From the NCBI GenBank assembly GCA_900539755.1, contig UQDC01000002.1, positions 186,001-250,000 of the forward strand: a DNA stretch of 64,000 nt, written 5' to 3'. Shown piece by piece: positions 34,261 through 44,014 of the stretch (within the stretch, counting starts at the first letter, position 1; every line of letters begins with the position of its first letter). This DNA comes from an uncultured Alistipes sp. (GTDB taxonomy: Bacteria; Bacteroidota; Bacteroidia; Bacteroidales; Rikenellaceae). The notes under the pieces are model-generated. The model was given only the letters and a program-made list of their open reading frames with translations. It did not search any database and had not been told where the DNA came from. The position numbers and the translations under genes are program-made.

Positions 34261-35751
34261 TCAGTGGGGCAGGCGGACTCCGACTTTCGCCAGCAACTCA
34301 TCGATCGTCTCGTTCAGTTGTTGGCTGGTGTGTGAATAGTAGATAACCCCTCCGAAAATCACCGAGATGACCAAGGTGCGAACTGCAGCATCGAGAATGA
34401 AGTTGCCTAAATAGGGGATCACTGTTGAGAGTCCGATCATGGCTGCAGTAAGGACGACCACCCAGCAGTCCTTGATTGCAAAAGGTTGTAGCCTGAAAAA
34501 TTTCCAAACAAAAGCCATACGGATCAGGTTGTAGACCACCACCGTGATCATGGTGGCGATGGCGGCACCGTTCATTCCCAAAGAGGGGATCAGGGCTGCA
34601 TTGGTGGCAACGGTCAAACCCACCAGCAGGATCGAGAAGGTGAAATCGTACCGATAACGCTTGCTGGTGATGAGGATCACCCCCGTCAGTCCGGCGTACA
34701 TTTCGAATACACGCCCAAGTCCCAAAAACAGAAAGACGTAACGGCCTGCCGAATAGGAGTCCGGCATCAACGAAAAGATGTTGTCGAGGTTGATCCAGAT
34801 TGCCAAAAAGAAAAAGCAGCCGACGATCAGGTTCATCTGTGACATCTCTCGATGAATGTGCTGCATTCCTTTCATATCCCGCTCTTTCCAGAGATTGGTT
34901 ACCACTGGTGTGGCCACCTTGATCATCGAACGGTAGGGAATCAACATTGCACTGACCATATACATCATGATGGCGTAGATACCGCCCTGCATCAACCCCT
35001 CCATGCCGGCCAGCATGGTTTGATCGATTACGCTGGTCAGGAAAACCGAGGCTCCTCCGAGATATTGCCATAGCCCGTAAATGCCGGCAATAGCCACCAA
35101 TTTTTTAGTGCGGGAGGTGACCACTGGATGCAGATAGGACTCCTTGAGGTAGATGGTGTAGAGTAGCAGAATCAGGGTCGGTACAAAATAGATAATGATG
35201 TAGCCGACCATAAACTGTTCGAAATCGATTAGTCCGAGCGCGTAGAGCGAAATTTCGGCAGTAATCAACAGTCGCAACAGCACATCGTAAACGGCCGATG
35301 AGATGATGGTGCGGGAGAGCGCCTGCAACCAGGCACTGTAAAAGTTATAGAAGAGTGTGGCCAATCCTAACGGGATCAGCATCAGGTAATATTCTGACAA
35401 CAGCGGTGACTCTTTCGAGAAGTAGTGCATGACCGGCTCCCGGAAGATGACAAAGAGGGCCGTAAAAAGCAGAAAACCGATAGAGACTCCTAATGCGGAC
35501 CAGAAAAAGAGTCCATTATGCCGTTTGTCGGGTGTGCGGAAAAAGGGGAAGAACTTGACGACGGTCGAGTTGATCCCTAATGCAGAGAATTGGGCATACA
35601 TCACCGCCAAAGAGACGAGGATGCTGGTCAAACCGACCTGCTCCTCGCTCAGAAAGTTCGGGAACAGTAGTATTTTATTCACATAACCCACCACCACTCC
35701 AATGTAGGAGAGGATGGTAATGGCGATACTGTCCCGTTTGACGATGCCCAT
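34261..35751 (-). CDS. Polysaccharide/lipid flippase-like membrane protein
   Basis: A 496-aa multi-pass inner-membrane protein of the MATE/MOP (Wzx-MurJ-like) superfamily, with about 14 hydrophobic segments spread along the whole chain. The N-terminal YVNKILLFPNFLSEEQVGLTS is typical of the polysaccharide-transport branch. Such proteins flip lipid-linked sugars. No glycosyltransferase or polysaccharide genes are next to it; it follows argS on the same strand after a 34-bp gap, so the two may share a transcript. The substrate cannot be told from sequence. Confidence 0.85.
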   Translation of the reverse strand: MGIVKRDSIAITILSYIGVVVGYVNKILLFPNFLSEEQVGLTSILVSLAVMYAQFSALGINSTVVKFFPFFRTPDKRHNGLFFWSALGVSIGFLLFTALFVIFREPVMHYFSKESPLLSEYYLMLIPLGLATLFYNFYSAWLQALSRTIISSAVYDVLLRLLITAEISLYALGLIDFEQFMVGYIIIYFVPTLILLLYTIYLKESYLHPVVTSRTKKLVAIAGIYGLWQYLGGASVFLTSVIDQTMLAGMEGLMQGGIYAIMMYMVSAMLIPYRSMIKVATPVVTNLWKERDMKGMQHIHREMSQMNLIVGCFFFLAIWINLDNIFSLMPDSYSAGRYVFLFLGLGRVFEMYAGLTGVILITSKRYRYDFTFSILLVGLTVATNAALIPSLGMNGAAIATMITVVVYNLIRMAFVWKFFRLQPFAIKDCWVVVLTAAMIGLSTVIPYLGNFILDAAVRTLVISVIFGGVIYYSHTSQQLNETIDELLAKVGVRLPH

Positions 35752-35785
35752 TGCATTGCTCTATTGAGACACAAGGTGTGTCGTC

Positions 35786-37567
35786 TTACATGCGTTCTGG
35801 AACGTTAATGCCCAGCAGAGCCATTGCGGCAGCCAACGTGCGCGCTACTATAGCGGCCAACGTCAGACGCAGAGCCTGTTTGGCTGGATCGCTTTCACGG
35901 ATTACCGGGAAGTCGTGATAGTAGCTATTGTAGCCTTTGGCCAGCTCGTAGGCGTAGTTCGCAATGATTGAAGGTGCAAAATTCTCGGCAGCTGCAGCCA
36001 CGGTAGCCGGATAGTCAGTCAATTGACCAACCAGTGCCACCTCTTCGGGAACCAACAACGAGCCGTCGATTTTGTCTGCCGGCGCAATGCCCTGAGCGGC
36101 TGCTTTGCGCAGTACCGATTTGATTCGGGCATGGGTGTATTGGATGAATGGACCGGTGTTGCCGTTGAAGTCAATTGATTCACGCGGATCGAACAGCATC
36201 GTCTTGCGCGGATCAACCTTCAGAATGAAATATTTCAGTGCACCCAAACCGACCATGTGGCAGATCGCAGCAATCTCCTCTTCGCTCAGACCGTCCAGTT
36301 TGCCCAGCTCCTGCGACATTTCACGAGCGGTAGCTACCATTTCGTCGATCAGGTCGTCGGCATCTACGACGGTGCCCTCTCTCGATTTCATCTTGCCTTC
36401 GGGCAGTTCGACCATGCCGTATGAAAGGTGGGTGATTTGATCGGCCCACTGATAACCCAATTTCGAGAGGATCAGTTTCAGTACCTGGAAATGGTAGTTC
36501 TGCTCGTTGCCGACAACGTAGATCATCGCATCGAGATTCTCCTCTTTGAAACGGGTCAGAGCCGTGCCCAAATCCTGGGTCATGTAAACTGATGTACCGT
36601 CTCCGCGCAGCAACAATTTCTGATCGAGACCATCGGCTGCCAGGTCGATCCACACCGAGTTGTCCTCTTTACGGAAAAAGATACCCTTCTCGAGACCCTC
36701 TTCAACCAGCGATTTGCCCAATAGATAGGTCTGAGATTCGTAATATATCTTGTCAAAGCTGATGCCCAGCTCTTTGTAGGTCTTGTCGAAACCTTCATAT
36801 ACCCAGCCGTTCATCGTCTCCCAAAGGTTGTACACCTCGGGATCTTTGGCCTCCCATTTGCGCAGCATGGCCTGTGCCTGCTGCATGATTGGAGCCTCTT
36901 TCTTGGCCTCCTCTTCGCTCATGCCTTTCGCCTCGAGCTCTTTGATCTGGGCTTTGTAAGCTTTGTCAAAAGCAACATAATAGTTGCCTACCAAATGGTC
37001 GCCTTTGATCCCGGAGCTGGCTGGAGTCTCGCCGTTTCCGAATAGCTGCCAAGCCAACATCGATTTGCAAATGTGAATTCCGCGGTCGTTGACCAGGTTG
37101 ACTTTGATTACTCGGTTACCCGCAGCCTCCAGAATCTGAGAAACCGAATATCCCAACAGGTTGTTGCGGATATGCCCCAAGTGCAAAGGTTTGTTGGTGT
37201 TGGGGGATGAATATTCGACCATGATGGTGCGCCCGGTGGGTTGTGCTTTCCCATAGTCGGGATCAGCAACCACCTCTGCCAACCGATCTCCCCAGAACTG
37301 ATTGCTCAGCGACAGGTTGAGGAAACCTTTGATGACGTTATACCCTTTGATCTCGGGAACATTTTTGACCAGGGCTTCACCAATTTCGGTGGCCGTATCT
37401 TCGGGCTTTTTGCGACTGAGTTTCAACAACGGAAAGACAACCAAAGTATAGTCGCCTTCAAACTCCTTGCGGGTTTTTTGAATCTGAATAGCGGCAGGAT
37501 CAGCAGGTCCGTACAAAGCGGCTACCGTCTCAGCTGCCTTTTGTTGCAGGAAATTTTCAATATTCAT
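35786..37567 (-). CDS. argS: Arginyl-tRNA synthetase
   Basis: A 593-aa class I aminoacyl-tRNA synthetase charging tRNA-Arg. The HIGH region is SPNTNKPLHLGHIRNNLLG, the KMSKS region is KMKSREGTVVDADDL, and the C-terminal DALR anticodon-binding domain ends in the typical ALLGINVPERM. An N-terminal Arg-tRNA synthetase domain covers about residues 1-110. I chose ATG 37567 (MNIENFLQQKA). A longer frame to 37627 would overlap the promoter and add a non-conserved stretch. The -7 box lies 27 bp upstream. Confidence 0.96.
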   Translation of the reverse strand: MNIENFLQQKAAETVAALYGPADPAAIQIQKTRKEFEGDYTLVVFPLLKLSRKKPEDTATEIGEALVKNVPEIKGYNVIKGFLNLSLSNQFWGDRLAEVVADPDYGKAQPTGRTIMVEYSSPNTNKPLHLGHIRNNLLGYSVSQILEAAGNRVIKVNLVNDRGIHICKSMLAWQLFGNGETPASSGIKGDHLVGNYYVAFDKAYKAQIKELEAKGMSEEEAKKEAPIMQQAQAMLRKWEAKDPEVYNLWETMNGWVYEGFDKTYKELGISFDKIYYESQTYLLGKSLVEEGLEKGIFFRKEDNSVWIDLAADGLDQKLLLRGDGTSVYMTQDLGTALTRFKEENLDAMIYVVGNEQNYHFQVLKLILSKLGYQWADQITHLSYGMVELPEGKMKSREGTVVDADDLIDEMVATAREMSQELGKLDGLSEEEIAAICHMVGLGALKYFILKVDPRKTMLFDPRESIDFNGNTGPFIQYTHARIKSVLRKAAAQGIAPADKIDGSLLVPEEVALVGQLTDYPATVAAAAENFAPSIIANYAYELAKGYNSYYHDFPVIRESDPAKQALRLTLAAIVARTLAAAMALLGINVPERM

Positions 37568-37593
37568 GGGTGATACGATTGCGATTTTGTCGT

Positions 37594-37611
37594 CAAAGAT
37601 AGCTATTTTTG
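37594..37611. promoter_or_regulatory. Back-to-back -7 boxes of argS and dus
   Basis: On the minus strand TATCTTTG (37594-37601) serves argS. Only two bases further, on the + strand, TATTTTTG (37604-37611) points at the dus gene. Divergent promoters this close share a polymerase footprint and probably cannot fire together. Confidence 0.6.
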
Positions 37612-37707
37612 CGCGGAAGAGGAGCATCGTGCCTATTTTTTGCCCTCATTGGCAATGCATAAGATGTGCGAAGGTGCTGCTCAGTATCAATAAACTCTTT
37701 TCGACCC

Positions 37708-38730
37708 GTGAAAATTGCTTCGATCGATCTCGGCGACAAGCCGCTCTTTTTGGCTCCGATGGAGGATGTGACTGATCCCTCGTTTCGCTTCATGTGTAAA
37801 CGTTATGGGGCCGATATGGTCTATACCGAGTTTATCCCCAGTGACGGGTTGATTCGTGACGCCTCCAAAGCGTTGGCCAAACTGTCGATTTTTGATTATG
37901 AACGGCCGGTGGGTATCCAATTATACGGTCATCTGATCGAACCGATGGTCGAAGCGGCTAAGATGGCTGAAGCGGCAGGACCCGATCTGATTGACATCAA
38001 TTTCGGATGTCCGGTGCGCAAAATCGCCGGTAGGGGAGCTGGTAGCGGCATGATGCGTGATGTGCCCAAAATGGTCGAAATGACTCGGCGTATCGTTGAG
38101 GCAGTTCATCTGCCGGTAACGGTAAAAACCCGTTTGGGTTGGGACGAGGACTCGAAAAATATTGTGGAGATTGCCGAACGATTGCAGGATGTGGGCATTG
38201 CGGCATTGACGATTCATGGTCGGACCCGCGCTCAAATGTATCGGGGAGAGGCCGATTGGACATTGATCGGTGAGGTGAAACGCAATCCTCGGATGCATAT
38301 TCCTATTATTGGCAATGGTGATATCGATTCACCGCAGAAGGCGGCCGAAGCCTTTGCCCGTTATGGTGTGGATGGTGTGATGATCGGTCGGGCTACATAT
38401 GGCCGTCCATGGATTTTTGAGGAAATACGGCACTATCTCCAGACGGGAGAGCTGTTGCCACAGCCGTCGGTGCGTGAACGTGTCGAGTTGGCGAAATTGC
38501 ACCTGGCCAAGTCGATCGAATTCAAAGGAGAAAAGGCGGGTGTGTTAGAGATGCGCCGCCATCTGTCGTGCTATTTCAAAGGCTTGCCCGATTTCAAATC
38601 AACCCGGTTGAAGTTAGTAACACTTTTCGACCCTGCTGAAATTTGCGCTACATTGGATTATGTGGCGGAGCATTGGGGCGACTTCGATACGTCAGAGATT
38701 GTGCCGCAGCCGCTTTCGCATGATGTGTAA
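37708..38730 (+). CDS. dusB: tRNA-dihydrouridine synthase, DusB-like
   Basis: A 340-aa FMN enzyme reducing uridines in tRNA D-loops with NADPH. Signatures are LAPMEDVTDPSFRFMCKRYGAD, the catalytic-cysteine region DINFGCPVRKIAGRGAGSGMM, KTRLGWDEDSKN, and HGRTRAQMYRG. A C-terminal helical domain completes it. I chose GTG 37708 because the family starts KIxxIDLGDKPLFLAPMED. An in-frame GTG at 37666 adds 14 unlikely residues. DusB versus other Dus types is by overall resemblance. Confidence 0.92.
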   Translation: MKIASIDLGDKPLFLAPMEDVTDPSFRFMCKRYGADMVYTEFIPSDGLIRDASKALAKLSIFDYERPVGIQLYGHLIEPMVEAAKMAEAAGPDLIDINFGCPVRKIAGRGAGSGMMRDVPKMVEMTRRIVEAVHLPVTVKTRLGWDEDSKNIVEIAERLQDVGIAALTIHGRTRAQMYRGEADWTLIGEVKRNPRMHIPIIGNGDIDSPQKAAEAFARYGVDGVMIGRATYGRPWIFEEIRHYLQTGELLPQPSVRERVELAKLHLAKSIEFKGEKAGVLEMRRHLSCYFKGLPDFKSTRLKLVTLFDPAEICATLDYVAEHWGDFDTSEIVPQPLSHDV

Positions 38731-38815
38731 TTCAGGCTCGAAGGTAATCCGAAAATAACTACTGGTAAGAGTGAAAAGCGGTGATAAAACTGCTGCGGTG
38801 TTACAAAAATTAGGT

Positions 38816-38823
38816 TACATTTG
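38816..38823 (+). promoter_or_regulatory. -7 box of ftsL-ftsI
   Basis: TACATTTG fits TAnnTTTG and lies about 130 bp before ftsL. No good -33 box was seen. Confidence 0.5.
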
Positions 38824-38951
38824 TATTGATCATGTGGAGGGTTAGCAGGCTGTAAAGGAGTGTTGATTCGGCCTTTCTAAACTCTTGATACGCTGAAAAG
38901 TAAAAAATCTCGAATAAGAATAACGGTGTTTGGATCGTTGAGGATCAGGTG

Positions 38952-39665
38952 ATGGGCCGAAGAGGAGAACATAACGAACCGCAAGAATGGACAGCATTAG
39001 ATGAACTGGTGTCCCGTGCTGAAAAGGCCGCAGCCGAAGAGGCTGATCTGTCGGAGGGGGCGTATGTGATGCTTGAGGATGATTCAGAGCCTTCTGGTCG
39101 AAGCGGAGCATTTGGAAAACAGCGTTCAGGCAGATCCCGTAACGGGAACGATCCGGAGAGTGGTCCCCGAACGAGAAGGATCGGCCGGAATGCAGTAGAT
39201 CGAGACACGGATCATCTGGCCGATAATGAGGACAACGATCTGCAACAGACCGATTCGAACGAGGGGGCAGATACTGCTGAATCGGGAAATGTTACCTCAG
39301 AAAATGATCCCGTTTCTGCAAGTGATTCGCCCAAAATTAAAGGCCCCTCCTGGTTTGAACGGAACTTGGCCCAGGTGCTCTCCGGAAGTATCCTGACACG
39401 GGTCGAGGTGCGGCGGATGTATCCTTATGTGCTGTTCATCGTCGTGTTGATGTTTTTGTACATTGCCAACGGATACCATATTCAGAAGTTGCACCGGCGC
39501 CACGACCGTTTGACCGAGCAGGTCAAGGAGCTGCGTTCGCGTTCGTTGACGATTTCGTCGATCCGTATGACCCAAACGCGCCAGAGTGAGATCATCAAAC
39601 AGCTCGAAGAGCGTGGGATTCCATTGGAAGAGTCGCTCATTCCTCCCAAAATTATCGATAAATAG
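38952..39665 (+). CDS. FtsL-like division protein with long N-terminal tail
   Basis: A 237-aa bitopic membrane protein. The C-terminal 80 residues match the FtsL-like putative division protein family: membrane segment at about 157-175 (YPYVLFIVVLMFLYIANGY), then a coiled coil (HRRHDRLTEQVKELRSRSL) and the IPLEESLIPPKII end. FtsL recruits the FtsW/FtsI synthase with FtsQ/FtsB. The first ~150 residues are a highly charged, low-complexity cytoplasmic region (EDDSEPSGRSG, DNEDNDLQQTDS), much longer than in classic FtsL (about 100-120 aa in all). It precedes ftsI by 2 bp. I chose ATG 38952, just after an in-frame GTG. Its upstream neighbours are not mraZ/rsmH as usual. Confidence 0.8.
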   Translation: MGRRGEHNEPQEWTALDELVSRAEKAAAEEADLSEGAYVMLEDDSEPSGRSGAFGKQRSGRSRNGNDPESGPRTRRIGRNAVDRDTDHLADNEDNDLQQTDSNEGADTAESGNVTSENDPVSASDSPKIKGPSWFERNLAQVLSGSILTRVEVRRMYPYVLFIVVLMFLYIANGYHIQKLHRRHDRLTEQVKELRSRSLTISSIRMTQTRQSEIIKQLEERGIPLEESLIPPKIIDK

Positions 39666-39667
39666 CT

Positions 39668-41911
39668 ATGGCAGAGCCGCGTAAACCCGATATCAAAAAG
39701 AGTATTTTGGCCCGTGTGCGATGGCTGTATATCATCTTCTTTGCCATAGGTATAGCCATTGCGGTGCGGATTGCATACATCCAATACGGTCCGAATGGCG
39801 AAAAGTTGCGTCAGAAGGGAGAGCGCAGCATCTATGAAAGGGAAACCATCGAAGCCGATCGTGGTGATATTTTGGCCTGTGACGGACGTATCCTGACCAC
39901 ATCGGTCCCTACGTATGAGGTGCGTATGGATTTTGCGGCGCAGGGGTTGGCCGATTCCATTTTCCGGCGCCATGTCGATGCACTGGCCGATTCGCTCTCC
40001 AATTTCTTTGGCGACAAAAACAAAAATGCCTACCTGATCATGCTGAATCGGGCGTACAGCAATAAACGACGCAACCGGTATCTGCAAATTGCTCCCCGTC
40101 GAGTCAACCACCTTGAGATCAAACGAATTGCACAATTTCCCATTCTGAAACTCGGCCCCAATCGGGGTGGGTTTATCGCTGTTCAGATCAATAAACGTCT
40201 GCTGCCCAACGGTGCATTGGCTTCACGTACGATCGGTCGGGTGAATGAGGCTGGCCGTAAATGGGGAATCGAAGGGGCTTTCGACAGTATCCTCAAGGGT
40301 AAGGATGGTAATATCCTGATGCAACGCATATCGGGTAGCTTCAAAATTCCTGTTCCTGACGCTTTGAACGAGGCGCCAAGAGATGGAATAGATGTGGTCA
40401 CTACACTCGATATTGATGTGCAGGATGTGGCTGAAAATGCCCTGAGAAAGCAGCTCGAATTGGGTGATGCTGATTGGGGAACGGCGGTACTGATGGAGGT
40501 CTCTACCGGTGAAATACGTGCTATCACCAATCTTACCCGCCGGGGTGAAGGCAAGTTTGTCGAGGATTTCAACTATGCGATCGGCATGAACCTTGAGCCG
40601 GGATCGACCTTCAAACTGGCTTCGTTGATGACGTTGCTCGATGATGCAGGAGCAAGCCTCGAGGAGCATTTCGATACGGGTGACGGACGAATGATGATCG
40701 GACGGGCGCGTGTGGTCGATTCTCACGCTTGTGGCGATGTGACGTTGCGTGAAGTGTTCGAACACTCATCCAATGTGGGGTTTGCTTTGGCTGTCAATAA
40801 ATATTACAAGGATCGCCCTGGACAATTTGTAGACCATCTTTATAAAATGGGATTGGCCATGCCGTTAGATCTGCAAATCCCTGGTGGAGCAACTCCGGTG
40901 ATCTATCGTCCGGGAGATGCTTCATGGAGTGGTGTGACACTGACGATGATGTCGTATGGGTATGGTTTGCGATTGACGCCGTTGAAAACCCTTAGTTTCT
41001 ACAACGCCATAGCCAATGGAGGAAAGATGGTTCGCCCGATGTTTGTCAAAGAGCTCAAACAGTATGGCCAAACGTTGCGAACTTTTCCGCCGGAGGTGAT
41101 GGTCGAGTCGATCGGATCTCCCGAGGTGATCAAACAGGTGCAGGATGCACTTAAAGGTGTTGTTAATGACGGTACCGCTCGCGGATTGAAGAATCCTTAC
41201 TACTCGGTGGCTGGTAAGACTGGTACAGCGCAGATCGCCATGGGACGGCACGGTTATACGGATCGCAATGGCGGGCGTCACTATTTGGCTACATTGGTGG
41301 GCTATTTCCCTGCGGACAATCCGCGATACAGTTGTATCGTCGCAATCAAGACCTATCATGGGCCCGGACGGCGTGGAACCTATTATGGTGCTTCGTTGGC
41401 TGGTCCTGTGTTCCGTGCTATTGCAGATCGGGTTTATGCCCGGAATATTTCATGGCAAACACCGCTTTCTGCAACGCACGATAAGGTAAAAGAGCGTCCT
41501 ATGCCGAAAAGCGGACAGGCTGATCAGATTCGTCGTGTGACTCGCCGTTTCGATGTGCCCTATTCGGCTATGCATGGTGAGATGTGGCAGCAAACGATAC
41601 GCCTTGATACTGCCGGATATGAGTTGTCTTCTCTACCGGATGCGCGGACCGGTATGGTTCCGCAAGTCGTGGGGATGGGGCTTAAAGATGCTCTCTATTT
41701 GCTTGAAAGAGAGGGGTTGCGAGTTACTTTTACCGGAGTGGGGTATATTCAAAAACAATCGTTGCCGGCAGGTTCTGCAGCTAAACGTGGTGCGTTGATC
41801 ATTTTGCAGCTTGGTCCAGAGCGCCCGGAGATTGAACCTGAGGTGTCAGAACCCGACTCCGCAGGGGAAGAGGGCGCTGAAGCGGATACAGGAACCGAGG
41901 CCGAAAATTAG
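39668..41911 (+). CDS. ftsI: Septal peptidoglycan transpeptidase FtsI/PBP with PASTA domain
   Basis: A 747-aa class B penicillin-binding protein that crosslinks septal peptidoglycan with FtsW. One membrane segment lies at about 18-38, then the PBP dimer domain (RGDILACDGRILTTSVPTYE). The transpeptidase motifs are S313-T-F-K (EPGSTFKLA), S367-S-N, and K517-T-G (AGKTGTAQIAMG). A single C-terminal PASTA domain lies at about 654-712 (MVPQVVGMGLKDALYLL), followed by a short acidic tail. PASTA is common in Bacteroidetes FtsI. It follows ftsL by 2 bp; the next murein gene, murE, is 5.1 kb away. Confidence 0.95.
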   Translation: MAEPRKPDIKKSILARVRWLYIIFFAIGIAIAVRIAYIQYGPNGEKLRQKGERSIYERETIEADRGDILACDGRILTTSVPTYEVRMDFAAQGLADSIFRRHVDALADSLSNFFGDKNKNAYLIMLNRAYSNKRRNRYLQIAPRRVNHLEIKRIAQFPILKLGPNRGGFIAVQINKRLLPNGALASRTIGRVNEAGRKWGIEGAFDSILKGKDGNILMQRISGSFKIPVPDALNEAPRDGIDVVTTLDIDVQDVAENALRKQLELGDADWGTAVLMEVSTGEIRAITNLTRRGEGKFVEDFNYAIGMNLEPGSTFKLASLMTLLDDAGASLEEHFDTGDGRMMIGRARVVDSHACGDVTLREVFEHSSNVGFALAVNKYYKDRPGQFVDHLYKMGLAMPLDLQIPGGATPVIYRPGDASWSGVTLTMMSYGYGLRLTPLKTLSFYNAIANGGKMVRPMFVKELKQYGQTLRTFPPEVMVESIGSPEVIKQVQDALKGVVNDGTARGLKNPYYSVAGKTGTAQIAMGRHGYTDRNGGRHYLATLVGYFPADNPRYSCIVAIKTYHGPGRRGTYYGASLAGPVFRAIADRVYARNISWQTPLSATHDKVKERPMPKSGQADQIRRVTRRFDVPYSAMHGEMWQQTIRLDTAGYELSSLPDARTGMVPQVVGMGLKDALYLLEREGLRVTFTGVGYIQKQSLPAGSAAKRGALIILQLGPERPEIEPEVSEPDSAGEEGAEADTGTEAEN

Positions 41912-42176
41912 GATTGTTTGAGCTGTATTAGCCTGTTGAATTTCAATTGAGTAGAGTCTTCATGCAGAGTCTTAACGGGACGTTGCTTTCTTATATATTC
42001 CTGGAGATAAAAGGTTTAAATGGCTTTGCGTGTGTTGCTGATTGAAGCCACAACCGGGCAATGGTAATGCCTGTTTGTGTAAAGATTGACCGTAACGGAT
42101 GAAGATCTAAAAAGATATAAATTGAAAATTAACAGAAATTGATATACTTTCGCGAAATAGAAATTTGAAAGTGTAA

Positions 42177-42599
42177 ATGAAACGCCTGTTCGGATATATG
42201 GTCTTGATGTGTTGCGGTCTCTTCGCGATGCTTCGTCTTGCTGGAGATACAGAGCCGTCAAAGACTTTCCATCTCGACAGTTTCGGATTTCCTGTCACGG
42301 AACAGGTCGCATCGCAACAAGAACAGCATGTGGCGTTGTTACAGATCATTCACGCTTCATTATGTAGCGATGCCTTGCCGACCACGCCAGGTGTGAATGG
42401 AACTCGTGTGGAGGCTCCCGTTTTTCGCCTCGCTCCCAGACAAGGTGCTCAGGTCGCATCCCCTCTTGTATCCCAAGAACAAAAAATCTCCTCCTCTTTG
42501 GCCCGTTTACATGTTCAAGAGGAGCTCTCATTATCGTTTCGTGCGTCGCTTGACGCCTCAGGCTATTATGTAGTGGCCTTAAGGAAAATCATCATTTAG
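42177..42599 (+). CDS. Hypothetical secreted protein
   Basis: A 140-aa protein that I do not recognise. Residues 1-20 (MKRLFGYMVLMCCGLFAML) look like a signal peptide or signal anchor. The rest is hydrophilic with no repeats or cysteines of note apart from one after the signal. A near-consensus -7 box lies about 30 bp upstream. It sits between ftsI and a second small membrane gene inside the dcw cluster. Coding status is supported by the signal peptide and a clean start, not by homology. Confidence 0.55.
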   Translation: MKRLFGYMVLMCCGLFAMLRLAGDTEPSKTFHLDSFGFPVTEQVASQQEQHVALLQIIHASLCSDALPTTPGVNGTRVEAPVFRLAPRQGAQVASPLVSQEQKISSSLARLHVQEELSLSFRASLDASGYYVVALRKIII

Positions 42600-42712
42600 C
42601 GAGACTCGGATTCTTGTCACCCCTTGATCTGTCGATGAGGGTTGACTGTGGTTGACCGCTCGGTGCGGTCTGGATTCGTTTTGTCTAATGTTATTTTAAA
42701 TGATGATTAAAA

Positions 42713-43231
42713 ATGAGCAATATTTCTTTATTGTCTGATACCCTCTATGCTCAAGAGGGTGTGGTTGCACGTAAAAAAAGTTTTATCGTTTCTGCATTGA
42801 TCTTGATCGTGGGATGTGCAGTAGCTGTGTGGAGCTTGAAGTCCCCGGCATTGGCTGAAAATAAAAGCGTGACATCGGCCTTGATGCTGATTGGTAGCTT
42901 GGTTGCCCTGTTTGGACTGATCCGTTTGTTGGTCGGAATCTCTGCTCGAGTTCCTTATTATTTACCAACCGGTGAAAAATTGCGTTGTCAAAAGATCTAT
43001 TTCGATATGTCGGAACGTGCTGCACTTTTGGCTGCATTTCAAGCGGGAGACATGGAGCGCATTATGAAACTTTCACGCACGAACAGTTCGAATGTGTTGC
43101 TGGTATGCTATTCAACTCCCAGTAGTTCTTGCGTGTTGGCTCAAGTACAAGAGTATATCCCGCATGAATTCGCTCCGATCACAGAGGTGGCCAATTTTGC
43201 AAAATCCGGTGCAAAATCTTCGACTCGTTAG
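42713..43231 (+). CDS. Hypothetical membrane protein
   Basis: A 172-aa protein that I do not recognise. After a short cytoplasmic start and KK, two membrane segments follow: about 26-45 (IVSALILIVGCAVAVWSL) and 57-77 (LMLIGSLVALFGLIRLLVGI). A soluble C-terminal region of about 90 residues follows, presumably cytoplasmic. It may be Bacteroidetes-specific. Its position between ftsI and the antiporter, 113 bp after the previous gene, suggests a small shared unit of unknown role. Confidence 0.65.
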   Translation: MSNISLLSDTLYAQEGVVARKKSFIVSALILIVGCAVAVWSLKSPALAENKSVTSALMLIGSLVALFGLIRLLVGISARVPYYLPTGEKLRCQKIYFDMSERAALLAAFQAGDMERIMKLSRTNSSNVLLVCYSTPSSSCVLAQVQEYIPHEFAPITEVANFAKSGAKSSTR

Positions 43232-43659
43232 TAAAGTTGTCAAAAGATTGGAATAGATCGGATTTGTCAACATGGATTCTGCAATTTGTCTTCTGTTGGA
43301 GAGAAGATTGTCTTTTGTTGATCAATCGGATTTATTAGAAAAACATGTTGCTGAATGTGACGCGAACAGGTTCATGATAGGATCGTGGTATGTTCTTTGC
43401 ATTCAAAATTATGTAGGATGATCCATGATCTGGCACAGGTTAAAATGATCTTTGTGATGCTATTGTAATTTTAAGCTGCCTGCGGGATTGGGATCCTCAG
43501 AAGCTGAACCTATTGAAGATATGACTGAAGAATAAAACAATCGTTGAACTATTCAAGAATTTATCAAACAGAGTAGAGGCTGATAGGTGGAGTGGTAAGT
43601 GCGATCTGAAAAGCACTTTTGAAAGTGATGTGCCGCTATACATCCGTCAGTTGAGGTCG

Positions 43660-43694
43660 AAGAGGGTTGACTCGAAAGAGTCAGCCCTCTTAAT
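43660..43694 (+). terminator. Rho-independent terminator, GAAA loop
   Basis: AAGAGGGTTGACTC pairs with its complement (43660-43673 with 43678-43691, one G-U pair) around a GAAA tetraloop, followed by AATTT. It is about 430 bp past the nearest + strand gene, so it may end a long 3' UTR or an unrecognised RNA. Confidence 0.7.
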
Positions 43695-44014
43695 TTGTGT
43701 GAGTCGGGGCTGCTGGCCTATGGGAAGGGAAAGCGTCTCAACGAATAGTGTGTTGTGACTGCCTGATGTGCAAAGAGATGCAGATGAAAATCGATTGCTG
43801 CTGATAGAATAGCGGGTGTAGCGAATGTTTCTGCAACGTTTGGATAGGTTTTGCAAAAATGGCATTGACAAACTGGGTGTGATATCATGAAGATTTGAGC
43901 TGTTGGATGGGGATAGATTGGAAAGATTTTCATGTTTAATGAGGCGGTTCCGGAAACGATAAAATAACCGACTTTTTCATTGAAAAAATCGGTGTACATT
44001 GGGGGGAAATGGCT

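Noticed and set aside
43457..43535. A short coding-like stretch (LPAGLGSSEAEPIEDMTEE) before a stop codon.
   Set aside because: Only about 24 codons, no upstream frame or start; too short to support as a remnant.
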